64,000 bases of DNA from Laccaria trichodermophora (GCA_018417955.1 JACTVC010000021.1:992001-1056000); one strand, 5' to 3'. Shown: positions 1 through 11,824, counted from the stretch's first letter. Notes: generated from the letters alone by a model not told the origin. Made by a program: numbers and translations.

Positions 1-234
1 CAAACCAATCTCTCAACTCCCTCTCCGTCGGATGTCAAAGCTGGAGAGATTTTCCTATTTGAAAAGAGCTCTCAAGAACCGGGCAGTCGTTGGGTCGATA
101 GACGTAGCTGGGAGCAGGTGTCGCGTCGACAATTTCAAAATATGGGGTGCGAGATCTCCGAGGAGAAGCGCGCTTCAGACTCCCTACTCACGGGACCTCG
201 TGCGTCGTTGACTGTTACTCTTTCCAAGAATTAG
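1..234 (+). CDS. Possible 3' end of an uncharacterised gene
   Basis: Frame 1 is open from the window edge to a TAG at 232-234, about 77 codons. Composition is protein-like (acidic/basic mix, for example KAGEIFLFEKSSQ) but I recognise no family. No start is visible because the gene would begin outside the window. After the TAG the same frame stays open for about 20 codons to a TAA, so a broken or differently spliced end is possible. Low confidence. Confidence 0.3.
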   Translation, partial: QTNLSTPSPSDVKAGEIFLFEKSSQEPGSRWVDRRSWEQVSRRQFQNMGCEISEEKRASDSLLTGPRASLTVTLSKN

Positions 235-1098
235 ATTGGTGATTTTATCATCAGTATTGAGGAAGATAAACTGGAGGAACGCCAAAATCGATTCTAAAAC
301 GTATCAACTTGTGGTTTATGAAGAAGCCAAACCCCCCGATCGACGAGGAGAGAAATTTGAGCAAAGCGACTTGCCCAAGGATATACAGGAGAAGTACCCC
401 GAGGAAGACGAATCTCATGATCGGCACGGAGATGAAGAGATCCGTTCGCGATCTTCGCACTTTTTTGAAGTTATTCTGAACAAGTAATGGATCGGAGTTG
501 GTTTCTTGTTGGAATATACCTGGGGGGTAAAAGTTGTCGACAAAAGGAAACCTCTGCAGTGAAGAATGCGAGGATCCAATGGCGCTGCATCTGTGTTTGT
601 GTGGGCAGGAAACGGGAATTGTCTGGCCCCGGTTACCAACTGATGTACTTTAATTATTCCAAATGAAAGGCTATGATTTTACTGCATATAACTGCTTCAC
701 TTTGAGGACTCGTGTATACTAGGCGAAGGCTCTTGGAAAAGTATGGCCAAGTTTCCGACACTGTGATGTCACCCAAGCTCTCCACGAGGCCTCTGCAGCA
801 CAAAACCTTTGCTATGGCGTCTTGAATTCGGAGCTACATGTTTTTGAAAGTAACTTTCTACTAGGCGTTCCTTTTCAGTCACTCAGGCGACATTAAACCA
901 TCAAATTCCCACCACGCCTGGATTCGGACCTATAAATTACATATAAAATGAATTGTCGTGTTTTAGGCGATTGGAAGGATCGAACGCATGAGGGGAGGAA
1001 GAAACTTTAAACAAATCCCCCGTCAATAATCCCTTTGAAAAGTCCGCTACATATTAAGCTCACAGAGGTAGAACGGAACGGGACACAAAAACATACCT
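235..1098. other. Intergenic; no supported gene
   Basis: Only short overlapping reading frames are seen. A frame at 236-487 lacks an ATG start (it opens on GTG). I see no repeat or RNA gene. Confidence 0.4.
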
Positions 1099-1302
1099 CT
1101 ACGATTGAGGGTCACCCCCTGGGACGCCGCAGGTGTAGCAAAACCTATTTTTGTCAGGGTTCGGAGGGATGATGACTTCGCCTGGGTTGCACTTGAGCAC
1201 GATCCCTGGACACTGGACACGAGAGGGTAGCGTCGCTGCGTTCGCGATCGAGGTGAAGGTGACGAGGCATGCGAATAGTGATAAGGCAAAGGTAGGCTTC
1301 AT
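1099..1302 (-). CDS. Small secreted cysteine-containing protein (67 aa)
   Basis: Single-exon frame starting at ATG 1302. Residues 1-22 look like a signal peptide: Lys at position 3, a hydrophobic core (FALSLFACLVTF) and a likely cleavage after a small-residue Ala motif (IANAA). The mature part is about 45 residues with four Cys in the pattern C-x8-C-x16-C-x2-C and several Pro, the layout of many fungal small secreted proteins. No family is recognised. The sequence just after the stop (AGAGGTATG) could be a splice donor, so a longer spliced C-terminus cannot be excluded. Secretion is inferred from the signal peptide only. Confidence 0.5.
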   Translation of the reverse strand: MKPTFALSLFACLVTFTSIANAATLPSRVQCPGIVLKCNPGEVIIPPNPDKNRFCYTCGVPGGDPQS

Positions 1303-2445
1303 GGTGGCGAGTGAGATGTGGTGTGTTGGCCGTTATGTGGCTGACAGGTACGAACGACATGAACATTGAGACCCAGACGATAAGAAGAACGATGCTTACT
1401 TATTGACGACAACACGCAAGAAGAATGAACGGATGGTTAGAACGGAGGCGAAGAATGAAAAGCTGGCGAGGGGTTAACGTTCTAAGAGGCTCCCTTTTAA
1501 TTACTGTGCGCGGGATCGAAGCATAGACCGCTTCTATTCGAACGGGTGCGGTGGCTGACAGAGCTACAAATAGGCAATACTACATAGTTAGAACAAGAGT
1601 TGCAATTAGAACGGTGGGTTTGACTCCTTGACTGTGAACAGCTGTGAACTAGATACGCCGTCGCTCCGCTAGTGGTACGTTCGATGTTGACGGAGTGTTT
1701 GAGCCGTAGAACCACGTTCGTTTGCCAAAAATTCTGATCGCGCCACCACACTCCGCGAAAAAAGGCAAGCAACCGCAAACGGGGTGATGTGTAGCAACAA
1801 AAAGTTGGGTACCGAGATGTCTGGCAGATAAAACCAGACGATGGGATGGTTTGTGTGCGTGGAAGAATGTGGTGTGAGGGAAACGCTGCCATCGGAGAAA
1901 GGGCGGAGTATTGCAATTTGAAGACGACGGTAATAATGTCTGGATATTCTCCTGCATTTTCGTGCGCCACAACTCGTAATCCGAACGCCAAACCGATCAG
2001 ATTGTGACGGGCCTTCAATGAATTGGAACCATGGTTACCCGCCCAGCGTCGATGATCGGAGAAATTCCAGGTGGTGGTAGAAGTAGCGGACGGAATCCGA
2101 CGGATGATGCGAAAGCAATGACTCCAAGAAGGGTGACGGTGGCCGGGCAACAGTATGAAGCAAAGGGGGAGCCTGGCGGTACAAAAACTTGAAAAAGATG
2201 ATTATTTGCTCTTGTTTTCTAGAGCATAAGCCGCCTCTCAACATGGTTTTCTACCTTGCTTTGGTGTACATGGAGATAGTCAATCTCGGAGCGCCATTCG
2301 GCTGGGTGAGGATGGGGCTCTTGGCACCGTACCAACTTCAAGTTCACACTCTTGAGGTCAGATCCCATTAAATTTTAATCGTACCGTGCGGCGTGCGCAG
2401 AATTTGATTTCATATCAAGGAAAACATTTATCGCTAGACATGAAA
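1303..2445. other. Intergenic; no supported gene
   Basis: Several overlapping minus-strand frames occur (largest 1497-2150), but they have no recognisable motif, no plausible splice partners and biased composition. I treat them as chance frames. Confidence 0.4.
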
Positions 2446-2536
2446 GGGTCGATGGCGTAGTTGGTTATCGCATCTGTCTAACATGACTCGATTAATTGTG
2501 CACAGAAGGTCCTCAGTTCGAGCCTGGGTCGACTCA
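2446..2536 (+). tRNA. tRNA-Val (AAC) with a 17-nt intron
   Basis: Cloverleaf read by eye. The acceptor stem GGGTCGA pairs with TCGACTC (one G-U pair), with discriminator A at 2536. The T-arm CTCAG/CTGGG encloses TTCGAGC. The anticodon stem TCTGT (2473-2477) pairs with ACAGA (2502-2506). The loop reads CTAACA before the insert, placing anticodon AAC at 2480-2482. The extra segment 2484-2500 sits one base 3' of the anticodon, the standard position of eukaryotic nuclear tRNA introns. Confidence 0.92.
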
Positions 2537-2994
2537 TGTTTTTCATGCACAACGCAATCCTAGGTTTGCGCTCCTGTGAGGCGGCGTCTATAACTTGAAC
2601 GAGTGCGACATATTCTTTTCCTTGGCGCTGCGACCTAGTATACTAGTACGGAAGGATTGAGACCAATAGAGCGAAATTCAACTGAGGAGCGCGCACGTTC
2701 GATTTGAATATGCAAATGATTTTTTGGTAACTAACAACTATTATACAACATACACCAGATGGGATATAACATGAAAAGAGAAACGGCGAGTGTGGTAATA
2801 CTCATGAAAATGATATCATTGGGAGTCGAAACATGAGGAGAAAGAAGAAAAAAAAGATCTTGAAGATGACGCATCGAAATGCCTGTTCGTCAACTCTTCA
2901 GACTTTTGGGGCATTATCATCGATATTTGACATGACATCGCGCTTCTCGACGTCTATTGCACGCTAAGTTACAAAATTTCAACGTTGGACGTCA
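2537..2994. other. Intergenic between tRNA-Val and transporter 3' end
   Basis: A-rich sequence, likely 3' flank of the minus-strand transporter. No gene or repeat is seen. Confidence 0.5.
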
Positions 2995-5049
2995 TTAAAT
3001 AAACGCACCTTCTTGTTTCGTAATGTTAGCCTGCCTTTGTTCTGCCGTGATAGAGCCAAAGATGACGTCCATATCCTCCAAACTACGACCCTTGGTTTCT
3101 GGTATAAGGCTGGGAGTGCGGATTCAACACGTGGCTGGAAAAGAACAGGTGGACTGTAAACGTACAGAGAGAATGTGGCCATCGCTCCGATATTGACCGT
3201 AGCAAACATGAGGAAGATTTTGTAACCGAGATTCGTGACCATTTGTGGCGTAACTTTAGAGGTGACGAAGTCTGAAGACGAAAAGGATTGGTCAGTCGAT
3301 AATGATTCACGTGTACCGTGAAACTCACTCCAAAGCCATTGGGATGCACTGGCGAGAGCGAGACCATAGTGCCGCGTCCGAGTTGGAAATATATCGGCGA
3401 CATAAACCCAGGGAAGGGGGCCCCATCCCAAAGAATAAAAGCAGACGTAGATGTACAACATCGCGGCCATACCCTTGGAGGCGGGAGGAGGATTAATGAT
3501 CTGACCAGGAATGGCTTTCGGAGGAGGGTTTGTTTTAAGGATAGCGCCGATGATGAAAAACAAAATGCCCATTCCCATTGAGGATATAAATAGAGAAATT
3601 TTCCGACCTAGGGTGTCGGTGAGGACGAGGACGAAAAATGTTGTGGCGACAAGCTGGAAATAGATGTTACCTCCACAATTGGCAAAGCGGAAAATGTGAC
3701 ACACCTTAACGACACCATAGATACCGGATGCAAGAAGAGAATTTTTTGCACCGGTGTACCCGATGGATGCGAAGATTTGAGGGGCGTAGTAACTAAAAAT
3801 GAAATTGGTGAATGCAGCCATTAAATTCCAAGTCAAACTCACCCAACCGAGTTCTGTCCGCCCCATTGTTGGAGGAGGAAGATCACAAAAGCGATGACGA
3901 AACGAATAAAATTGCCTTTCCCAAAGAAAGCCTCCTTCAACCCCAAGCCTTCACGCGCAGCGTGCTCTTCCGCAATGGCCGTGTCGATTTCTGCCATCTC
4001 ATGAAGAACAGACTCTGAATCCTCGCGATCCATGCGGAGATAGGCGAGATTGCGAAGCGCATCGTCGTGGCGCCCAACGGAAGCGAGCCAACGGGGCGAT
4101 TCCTAAAAAAAATCTGTCAATGAATGACGAAATCCTACGAGGAAAAGCCACGACAAACTTTGACGGTGAGCAAGCCGAACAACATGATGCCACATGGAAC
4201 AAGCTGGAAACCAAATGGAAGACGCCAAATCAGAGGACTGGACTTCAACGTAGGGCTTTGGCTGATGCCATCTAGAAAATAAAGTCAGTTACGACGCCGT
4301 CGGCTGAGGGGATGTATGACGAACAATTGAGGAAGTATGAAATCATAACGCCCAGAGCCACCATGATTTGGAACAGACCAGTAATACGCCCACGAACATC
4401 TTTTGGAGAACATTCGGATACATAGGCGGGGGCAACGGCGGAAATACCGCCAATGCCAAATCCTGAGACGACACGTCCGCCATAGATCAAACCAAGACCG
4501 CGATCTGCGACGGTGGCAAGTATCTGGGAAGAGAGTCAGAAGAACCTCAAATTTATTATGGAACCAACGTACAGCCCCGACAGCGAAGATTACGGAAAAC
4601 CCAACAAGAGTCCATTTACGACCAGCCCAGGCTGTGGGAGGGTTAGGAATGCGGTAGCTCTCGTGTATAAAGCTATCCGAACCCGAAAGTGGTGCGCTAA
4701 GAAGAGCGCCAAAGAATGCTCCAGCTTGAAGGACAGAAACAACGTTGGAAGAGACCTCATTTGAGCGTGCAACATTGATGGTTCCATCGGCATTTACCAA
4801 GCCGAAGCGGTGTTGAAAAAAAGTTTGCGAGACAACGCCTCCAGCAATACCGCTAGAGAGTTGGGAAGATGAGTTTCCGCGAAGAACGAAATTGAATGTT
4901 GACCTACGTATCGTAACCGAAAAGTACAATTCCCCAGTACGTTACAAAAGCGAGCCCTAATTGTGAAGGTCAGCAGGAAACTAAAATTAGAAAGGGAAAA
5001 GCATACAGTAAACCCGAATATTCTGGTAAATGTGTTGCGCTGCAGCCAT
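2995..5049 (-). CDS. MFS sugar transporter (hexose/quinate permease type), 508 aa
   Basis: Twelve-TM major facilitator of the sugar porter family, expected at the plasma membrane, moving hexoses or quinate-like polyols with protons. Rebuilt model: complement of 2995-3109, 3166-3271, 3329-3653, 3705-3792, 3843-4102, 4159-4271, 4325-4523, 4573-4631, 4683-4852, 4908-4956, 5007-5049. Eleven exons sum to 1527 nt (508 codons plus stop) with every phase matching. Landmarks in order: FGYDTGIAGGVVSQ in TM1, a GRKW loop after TM2, GLIYGGRVVSGFGIGG, ESPRWLASVGR, the substrate-region motif QQWGGQNS, a second GRK, and the C-terminal PETKGRSLEDMD signature. Length is normal for the family. The start is the ATG at 5049, giving a short cytosolic leader before TM1. 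No break is seen, so it is probably functional. Exact substrate cannot be told from sequence; the TM1 motif and the Asn/Val-rich loop favour the quinate-permease-like branch. Confidence 0.93.
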
Positions 5050-7644
5050 CGTCGGTTGGGGTTGGGAGAGAGTGAGTTCGACGACAGTTGGGACGAAGAA
5101 ACGACCATGCAAGATGTCCTAGATTTTAAGTGAAAAGACGCTCCCCCACAACGAGAGAAAGATCTCGATCGCGGCATGGGGGTGGGGGGGCGGGGAAAGT
5201 CGTAAACGGTAGTGCCGCCGGATGAAAGAACACGCAACATAGCGGACTTTCCGAAGGCGGCTAACGCCTGCGATCCGGATAACCGAGCCGAAAGCTACAA
5301 TTATATCAGTAAGCATGAATGTAGAATGAATGTAAAGTGGTTGTGGGCTCTTACTTACGCAAAGGGCGTCCTTCCTTCCAAAATATTGCGGCATCAACGT
5401 GAGGGAGTTTTCAATCTGCTTGCTTGTCTTTCAAACAAGTCCAAATATCGGAGTGACAAAAAAAAACTCGATCAGAAAAACTATTTTCCCTTGTCGGCGG
5501 ACCGTTGATCCACGTTTTGAGCCATTGAATGGCCCACATTTATTTTTCTAAGTTTTGAGAAGAGTATGGGCATTGGGAGCGCACTCAAATCTTCATACGT
5601 CTCAGTTGAATGTCACCACCATATGTAATCAGGGGCCCAGGCACCTTTCTAAAATGGTAACACTACGCGGTTTCTGACCATGACTTGACCATGACATTGC
5701 ACGTAACTTCTGGAAATGCTCAGCTCAGCGCTACCTGTGAACAAAAAAATTCTCCATTAAAAGAAACTCCCTGCTCGTCACCGAACCGAAGGCCGTTCCC
5801 TCCTCGCATGTCGACTTCCGGTTCACGTTTACAGTTTTATGTCACATTTGTGCATGCTTGGCCCGCTCGCAGACATAAATACGATCACCACGCTTCAAAT
5901 GCGCGCGTGTCGCCTTGTATTCGTAGAGAGACGACTGATCCACAAGACGAAGGCATAAATCCTTCCAGTATGCATCATTAATTCATATTCGCATACACGG
6001 TAGGGAGTTCGCAATATTTTCTTTGCTTTCTTGGATTTACAATTGCATGTCAATTCCTGATAGCTTTCACAAAGTAGAGAAAACTACTAAACGACCTACA
6101 AAAAGAAACCTAAATTTCCTAAATATTAACTGTTCAAGATCAAGCGGCCGATAGGTTCTTAAATTGTGACTGGCTAGCAAGAAGCAATGCGTAATACTAC
6201 TTAGCTGGCATGCCTCGTCGCCTGATTAACTGTCGCGCCGGGGTGAGAGTACAGTGGGGGGAGAATCTGTTGGTAAGATCGCGCGCATGTGTGAAGCCGA
6301 CCTTGACTCGGTCGGAGAGATAGGCATCTGGAGACTAGACTTATCAATGTACCTCGTAGAGAGAGCTGGTAAGATACTCCGTGTTATTACAATGTTTTCT
6401 CTCTCTCGTGAGGTGTAGCTCGTTTTTCAGACGCCCATTATATTTCTAAAAGTCCTGTGAAATCCGGTTTCTGCAGAGCTCACGAGATCTGAGAGCTGTC
6501 GAACTTTGTGGAAGACTCTGCACGCCTGCATACAAGGCCGGCTGGTCGACTTGAACCCATATCCCGATTGGCAACTTGGATGGCTGACAATCATAAAGCA
6601 TATCCTTAGCGTAGCTCCGCCTGCTCGTCGTGGGGTATATGGCTATGAGACTTGTCAAAATATCTGGACAATTTGTTCTCTGTGAGATGTAGGATATTGA
6701 ACAAGACCTCTCGTCCGGGTCGCTTTCAACTGCTGAATTTTACAAATTGAGAATGGGCATCAGGTAAAATGCACCGTTTTCGAATTTGAAGGTCATCGAA
6801 TTTCTACGTGCATGCGGTCGTGTATGGACATAAGAAAAGAACATGGCTGTAATGGTCAGCATAGGGCTGAGCCCAAGACCTTCGCGTTATCAGCATGATC
6901 ACTTAGCGGCGCGAGCACTGGTCCTCGACTCTTTGAAGATCAAATTTTCAAACACTGTCAATGAGCCAACACCACAAAATCTACAGTAATCCAAGTACAA
7001 GTCACCGGCTCGTCGCCGAACTGCTTGCGTAGTTTGCTCCTCAGGAAACTGGAGAAATCCCGATTTAGCCATATGATGTTCGCGAGCCCATTGCGTTCGC
7101 GAGCCCATTGCGACCACGACACTTTGACCAACCCGGGGTCTAGACACAAATTATTGAAGAAATAAATGTTGAAGTAACATTTTCAACATCCGTCGGCAAT
7201 TCTCCATCCCTCGATCAACGCAATTAAATTCTTCAGAGATCGCCCAAAGATCGCCTCATATATTTTTAGAACGCAGCATGGTTACCATACAACTTCACAA
7301 TTGTGGCATTTTGACATCTCCTGCCGTAACAACAAGCTCTTTGCCAGCCCTTATGAGAGTGGCCACCATGAGGACATGCAGAGAGAGACCGCGATAAGGC
7401 AAGGTCTTTGAAGGAGCCGCAACTCCGAGTGATCGATCAGTGTTTGTTTGGGTGAAAATAGCCAAACATCACGCTGCTCTTCCTCTTTGCGCCTGACTTG
7501 CGCTAGCCGCGTGCGGCACACATGTAACCCACGATCGGTTGGAGGGCCTCAAATACTCGGTTCTGCTTAGATGCTTCATCGCTATCTTCCTGTTTCCCCT
7601 CTACATCTCGCTTTATAATCATAATCATACCCCGTACCTTTAGA
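5050..7644. other. 2.6-kb gene-poor interval
   Basis: No coding frame with family motifs or splice support. One small direct duplication lies near 7080-7115 (two adjacent copies of a GCGAGCCCATTGCG unit). The last few hundred bases are the promoter side of the BTB gene at 7645. Confidence 0.45.
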
Positions 7645-8658
7645 ATGTCTTTTGCCCACAAATCATCCCTCCTTGATACCCCAGCTGGTCTCACCCCCGT
7701 CGAATCTCTTTGGTTCGAAGATGGCAATCTTATCTTACGTGCAGAGGACTCGCTTTTCCGGATCTACAGTGGGATTCTATCTGCCAGGTCCTCCGTATTC
7801 AGGGACATGTTCGCATTCCCTCCACCGGTAGAAGGCAACGCCAAGATGGATGGATGCCCAATTATCGAGGTGTACGACTCCGCAGAGGACATGACGTACT
7901 TCCTACAAGCTATCCTTGATTCCAGGTATTCCTTCGTCCATGACAATCAACCTTGTCTCATTCTGCCCCCTAGTTATTTTGAGCCACCTCCCTCAGCCAC
8001 GCACCTCCCCATTATCGCCGGAATTCTCCGGCTCAGTGCGAAATACGACGTCCAATATCTCCGTATTCGAGCAATGCAACATCTCCTCACCACCTATCCC
8101 ACAACTCTTGCTGACTGGAAGGTGCGAGATACCAAACGTACCGTCCCGGCAATCGACAATACCCCTTTCGCCCTCCTCCTTCTCGCCCGTGAATTCGACC
8201 TCCCCTGGCTTCTACCATCTGTGATGTATTGCATCTGCAGCCACCCAATAGAGAAGACACTAGACGGCGTGAGCTGGCACGGATCTCACCTTGACCTCCC
8301 ATGGAACGATAAGCGCCTCTGCCTAATTGGGCGCTCGAACCTGCTGAAGCAGCAGAACAAAGACGCTATAGAGATGGCGAAGGTACCAGGAGATGAGGTC
8401 GATTGTCAGGGCTCGTCGTGTATCGCGACGCGGATTAAGTGTGCCGAGATCCTGTGTGACTGGGGCGTTGCGGGGATTCTGGATTTCGCAGAGGACAACG
8501 TCGCGTTGTTCAATGCAGGGCTTTGCAAGCCTTGCCAATCTGCGTTTACTGGCCAGTGCGCGCAGGCGAGCGAGAACATGTGGCAAGCTATACCAGGCAT
8601 GTTTGAGCTTCCGAGTTGGGAGGAACTGGAGAGACAGCGGTTGTTGGCGCTGGAGTGA
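7645..8658 (+). CDS. BTB/POZ domain protein, intronless, 337 aa
   Basis: Uninterrupted frame from ATG 7645 to TGA 8658. Residues about 20-110 match a BTB/POZ fold as found in mushroom proteins: WFEDGNLILRAEDSLFRIY, then SARSSVFRDMF, then a CPIIEVYDSAEDM strand/turn region. The next segment GILRLSAKYDVQYLRIRAM is the typical post-BTB helical region (BACK-like). The C-terminal 150 residues hold about ten Cys, several in CxxC-like spacing (LCKPCQSAF). BTB domains make dimers and often recruit cullin-3; that role here is inference. The gene runs convergently into the minus-strand gene at 9115 and opens the accessory cluster. Its length and layout match the damaged BTB gene at 12400-13409. Confidence 0.85.
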   Translation: MSFAHKSSLLDTPAGLTPVESLWFEDGNLILRAEDSLFRIYSGILSARSSVFRDMFAFPPPVEGNAKMDGCPIIEVYDSAEDMTYFLQAILDSRYSFVHDNQPCLILPPSYFEPPPSATHLPIIAGILRLSAKYDVQYLRIRAMQHLLTTYPTTLADWKVRDTKRTVPAIDNTPFALLLLAREFDLPWLLPSVMYCICSHPIEKTLDGVSWHGSHLDLPWNDKRLCLIGRSNLLKQQNKDAIEMAKVPGDEVDCQGSSCIATRIKCAEILCDWGVAGILDFAEDNVALFNAGLCKPCQSAFTGQCAQASENMWQAIPGMFELPSWEELERQRLLALE

Positions 8659-9114
8659 TTTGACTCACATCGGTTCTCATACCCCGCCCGCTATTAGATC
8701 TCTTGCGCTCTTCGTTTTCGCGATTACCATGCTCTGAGAGCATCGCTCTCCCTCTTTTACTCCATTTACGACCTTTTTGGGCTCCCAGCAGCTTGTACCT
8801 ATTTATAATTCGGAACATAATCTTAATGTAAAGGAGATGCTCTATCTTTCCAGCGTAATTAAATAATGAGCACATTTCTTCCAGGCTGGCGGTAGTGTTG
8901 AAGAGAACAATCTCGCATTGATCCTCCAGTAAAGACATCTTATCCACGAAAACAGCGCTCTCGCCCAGCTGCAGATCAAACCCAGAATGGTATATCCAAT
9001 AAAAACCTATGGTACAGAAATGTCATATACGGTTCATAGCGTTGAGATGATGGTAGATCCATGGGCAGTAAAGGTACAAAGATGGTAAAGGAGCATTGCG
9101 GGGTAATGGGAAAA
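8659..9114. other. Convergent intergenic region; 3' flank duplicated
   Basis: Lies between the BTB stop and the stop of the gene at 9115. The last ~180 bp (from about 8938) resemble 10695-10925, the 3' flank of the neighbouring paralogue: shared blocks include CTTATCCA, ATGGTACAGAA, GTTGAGATGATGGTA and TTGCGGGGTAATGGGAAA. The two minus-strand paralogues were therefore copied with their 3' flanks. Confidence 0.6.
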
Positions 9115-10070
9115 TCATGAACGATCTTTATCTTTGGAGGTAGCTTTCAGGAAAGGATTATTCGATTTCGGACGTGGTGATCCGCCCTGCGAACTGGCGT
9201 AGGAGGTGGAAGGTGCAGAAGCCACCACGTCGGGGTTACTTCGCGGATAGGATGCTGGCATATAGCCCTCGGTCGATGGAGGATAGGCACCGTAGGGGTT
9301 GATTTCTTCGCCTTCATCTCGCCCATAAATTTCGTTAAAGGCATCATCCCCTGGATATGGGTCTTCCATGGTCCCATTTAGGATTTCTTCATCCCTGGGA
9401 TCCACCTGGTGGCGGTAATATCCTTGAGGAGGGGGCCGACGAGGTGCGCGACCTTCATGTCGATGAGCGCCTCTAAGATGGGCGCCTCTAAGGCGCTCAT
9501 ATGCGGGATGGTGGTAATCACTGTTATAATATTCTGGTTCGGGGTAATGATGTCCAGCAGGAGGGGTGGAATAGGCCTGGTGATTGGGCGGTCGAGATCC
9601 CTGGCCCCTACTTCGCTGGTAGTAATTTTGTGGGTCATATGGCTCCCGTGAAGGCATGGCGCCTCGGTGATCATTTTGGTTGATATAACCTACGTATGTC
9701 AAGTTAAGTATCAAATACTCACGCACGAACTATGACACTGGGGTGCGCACCATAGTTTGTTCCCGTGTTCACATTCTTTGCGCCGTCGAAGTTGTTGACC
9801 GTTCCAGCATGGACGTTATGCGTTCTGTCTAGAGGGAAGAGTTTTTTTCTAATCAACTTCAATCGGATCCAAGGATCGAGAAAACTTACTCGTGCTGAAG
9901 TCATTTCTCGAGAAATTGTTGTAGCCTGAGTTGTGCGTCTCATTGGTGGTATTGTACGATCCCTGGTTCGTTGTGTGGCTGCTTGAATCATTTATAGTCA
10001 TGTCTCCAGTAACGTCGTTGAAACTGCCACCGGAGACGGTGACACCTGTAGCACCTTGAAACATAGGCAT
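9115..10070 (-). CDS. Paralogue A of an Asn/Ser/Thr-rich family, 277 aa
   Basis: Model: complement of 9115-9689, 9751-9828, 9890-10070 (834 nt). The N-terminus (about 1-30) has an alternating hydrophobic/Gly/Asn pattern (VTVSGGSFNDVTGDMTIND), reminiscent of short beta-strand or solenoid repeats. Residues 30-60 are rich in N, S, T and Y with repeated TTN motifs. Exon 2 (78 nt) encodes HAGTVNNFDGAKNVNTG. Exon 3 gives a long low-complexity tail rich in P, Y, R, H and G with QRSRGQGSRPP. No catalytic motif or TM segment is seen. In mushrooms, similar 'GG-x-N-x-V-x-G' leaders occur at the start of larger proteins; that comparison is from memory. Function unknown; self-assembly or scaffold roles are inference. 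It shares promoter, exon structure and motif order with the genes at 10926, 13754 and 14852. Confidence 0.8.
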
Positions 10071-10113
10071 GGTGGTTTTGACGGACGAGAGATGGTTGGC
10101 GATAAGGCGATCT

Positions 10114-10135
10114 CATCCCACGCTTGCCTTTTAAA
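10114..10135 (-). promoter_or_regulatory. Shared core promoter element of paralogue A
   Basis: On the minus strand a TTTAAAAG box is followed about 8 bases later by CGTGGGATG (complement of 10114-10122), some 45 bp upstream of the ATG. The same pair stands before all four family genes. The A/T box resembles a TATA element; the second box may be an initiator or factor site (inference). Confidence 0.65.
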
Positions 10136-10299
10136 CCCCCTTAGCGCTCATGAAAGTCAAGACTTTGTCAGGTTGTTTGGACACACACGCAAACCACCGT
10201 GGTAGGCGCCCCTGATCAGGGAATATTACAATCCTCCGGGACGGGTGAGCAAGATGTCAGTCAAAGATCAGTGAAGCAAATTCCCATTTCTCATCGCGG

Positions 10300-10520
10300 C
10301 GTCACCATAAGCTAGAGGAATTTATTGTTAGCACAATCCCACAGTTTCAAAAGTAACTCACGCAAATCAGGTTGGCCAGCAAAACCTTGAGCCTTTTATT
10401 GGCAGTGGAGGCGGGGTGAAAGGCACATGATATGAGCCTCTGGTCGCGTTGAAAAGCTATTGGACCCTCATCTCCTTCAAGAACATACCTATCCGGGTTT
10501 TGTTACAAGCACAGATCAAG
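10300..10520 (-). repeat. Upstream conserved segment with a conserved intron-like core (copy 1)
   Basis: Homologous to about 12010-12240 upstream of paralogue B. Both copies hold, on the minus strand, GCTCAAGGTTTTGCT then a donor-like GTGAGTTACTT, a conserved AAACTGTGGGATTGT interior and an acceptor-like TAG before CTTAT. The flanking reading frame is not conserved between copies, so this is either a decayed small spliced gene or a noncoding transcript. Confidence 0.45.
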
Positions 10521-10925
10521 ATAAAAGCCAAGGTGGCAACTTCGGACACGCGCAACACGTTGTGAGGCACGTGCCAGGCGCGCGTGGCAACCACATAACC
10601 AAACGCAAATAAAGAACACCCCTCCAAGCATCTCTCCTCTCAAGTTTCGTTGCTGAAGAGACCCATTTCACATGGATCCTCCACCTGCCTCTCAAGTCAT
10701 CTTATCCATGAAAACAATGCTCTGGTCCTCCCAGACTCCAGCCAAACGCAGAACGAGAAACTTACAATTGCTATTATCTAGATTCAAAATACAAATATAT
10801 GGTACAGAACAAGTCATATACGATTCATAGTGTTGAGATGATGGTAATTCCACTGTCAGCCAAGATGGTAAAGGAGTGTTGCGGGGTAATGGGAAAGCAA
10901 AGGGAAACTATGAATGATCTTTATC

Positions 10926-11824
10926 TTAGGAAGCAGCCTTCCTGAAAGGATTTTTCGATTTCATGGGTGGTGGACCGCTCCGTGGGGTAGCGTAGGGGTT
11001 GGTAGTCGCAGAAGCCACCACGTCAGATGTACCTCGGGGATGAGATACTGGCGGATAGCCATCGGCGGGTAGAGGATAGTGGGGGTTGAATTTTTCGCCT
11101 TCATCTCGCTCATAAATGGCGCTAAAGGTATCATTCCCGAGATATGTGTCTCCCATGGCCCCACTTGGACTTCCCCCGTCCCTGGGATTCACCGGGTACC
11201 GATAAGATCCTTCGGGAGGGGGCCAATACGGTGCGCGATCTTGATATCGAGGGTCGCCTCTAGGGCGGCCATATGGGGGGCGTTCGGTGTCATTGTTATA
11301 ATGTTCTTGTTCGTTGTAATAATGACCAGCAGGATGGTCGGAATAGGCATGGTGAGTGGGCGGTCTCGGAGATCCCTGGCCCCCACTTCGCTGGTAGTTG
11401 TAAAATTGCAGGGCATACGGTTCCCGTGAAGGCATGGCCCCAAGGTAATCGTTTTGATTGATGACACCTATGTCAAGATCGACATCCAATTCGCAGGAAC
11501 TGCGACATTGGGGTGCGTACCATAGTTTGCTCCCGTGTTTACATTCTTTGCGCCGTTGATGTGGTTGATCGTTTCAGCATGGACGTTATGCGTCGTGTCT
11601 AGAAGAAAGAGTATTTTTTGTAGATCAACTTCAGTCGGATCCAAGGATCAAGAAAACTTACTCTTGCTGGGGTCATTTCTCGTGAAATTGTTGCTGCCTG
11701 GGTTGTAGGTCTCACTGGTGGTATTGTGCGGTCTACGTTTCGTTTTGTGACTGCTTGAATCATTGATAGCCTCGTCTTCAGAAACGTCGTCGGAAGTGCC
11801 AGAGACGTTGCCACCTGAAGCCAT
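10926..11824 (-). CDS. Paralogue B of the Asn/Ser/Thr-rich family, N-terminus diverged, 260 aa
   Basis: Model: complement of 10926-11467, 11521-11598, 11662-11824 (783 nt, phases consistent). Exon 2 is again 78 nt (HAETINHINGAKNVNTG) and exon 3 carries the P/Y/R/G-rich tail with QRSGGQGSPRPP. The first 25 residues differ from the other three copies: the predicted start is at ASGGNVSGT and the repeated V-x-GG-x-N-x-V-x-G strand pattern is largely lost, replaced by acidic SDDVSEDEAIND. Either this copy has lost the N-terminal module or it is under relaxed constraint. Promoter boxes remain at 11870-11890. Tandem duplicate of paralogue A, with both flanks copied. Confidence 0.7.

Noticed and set aside
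1497..2150. 217-codon minus-strand frame
   Set aside because: No motif, odd composition, no splice partners; overlaps several equally long frames.
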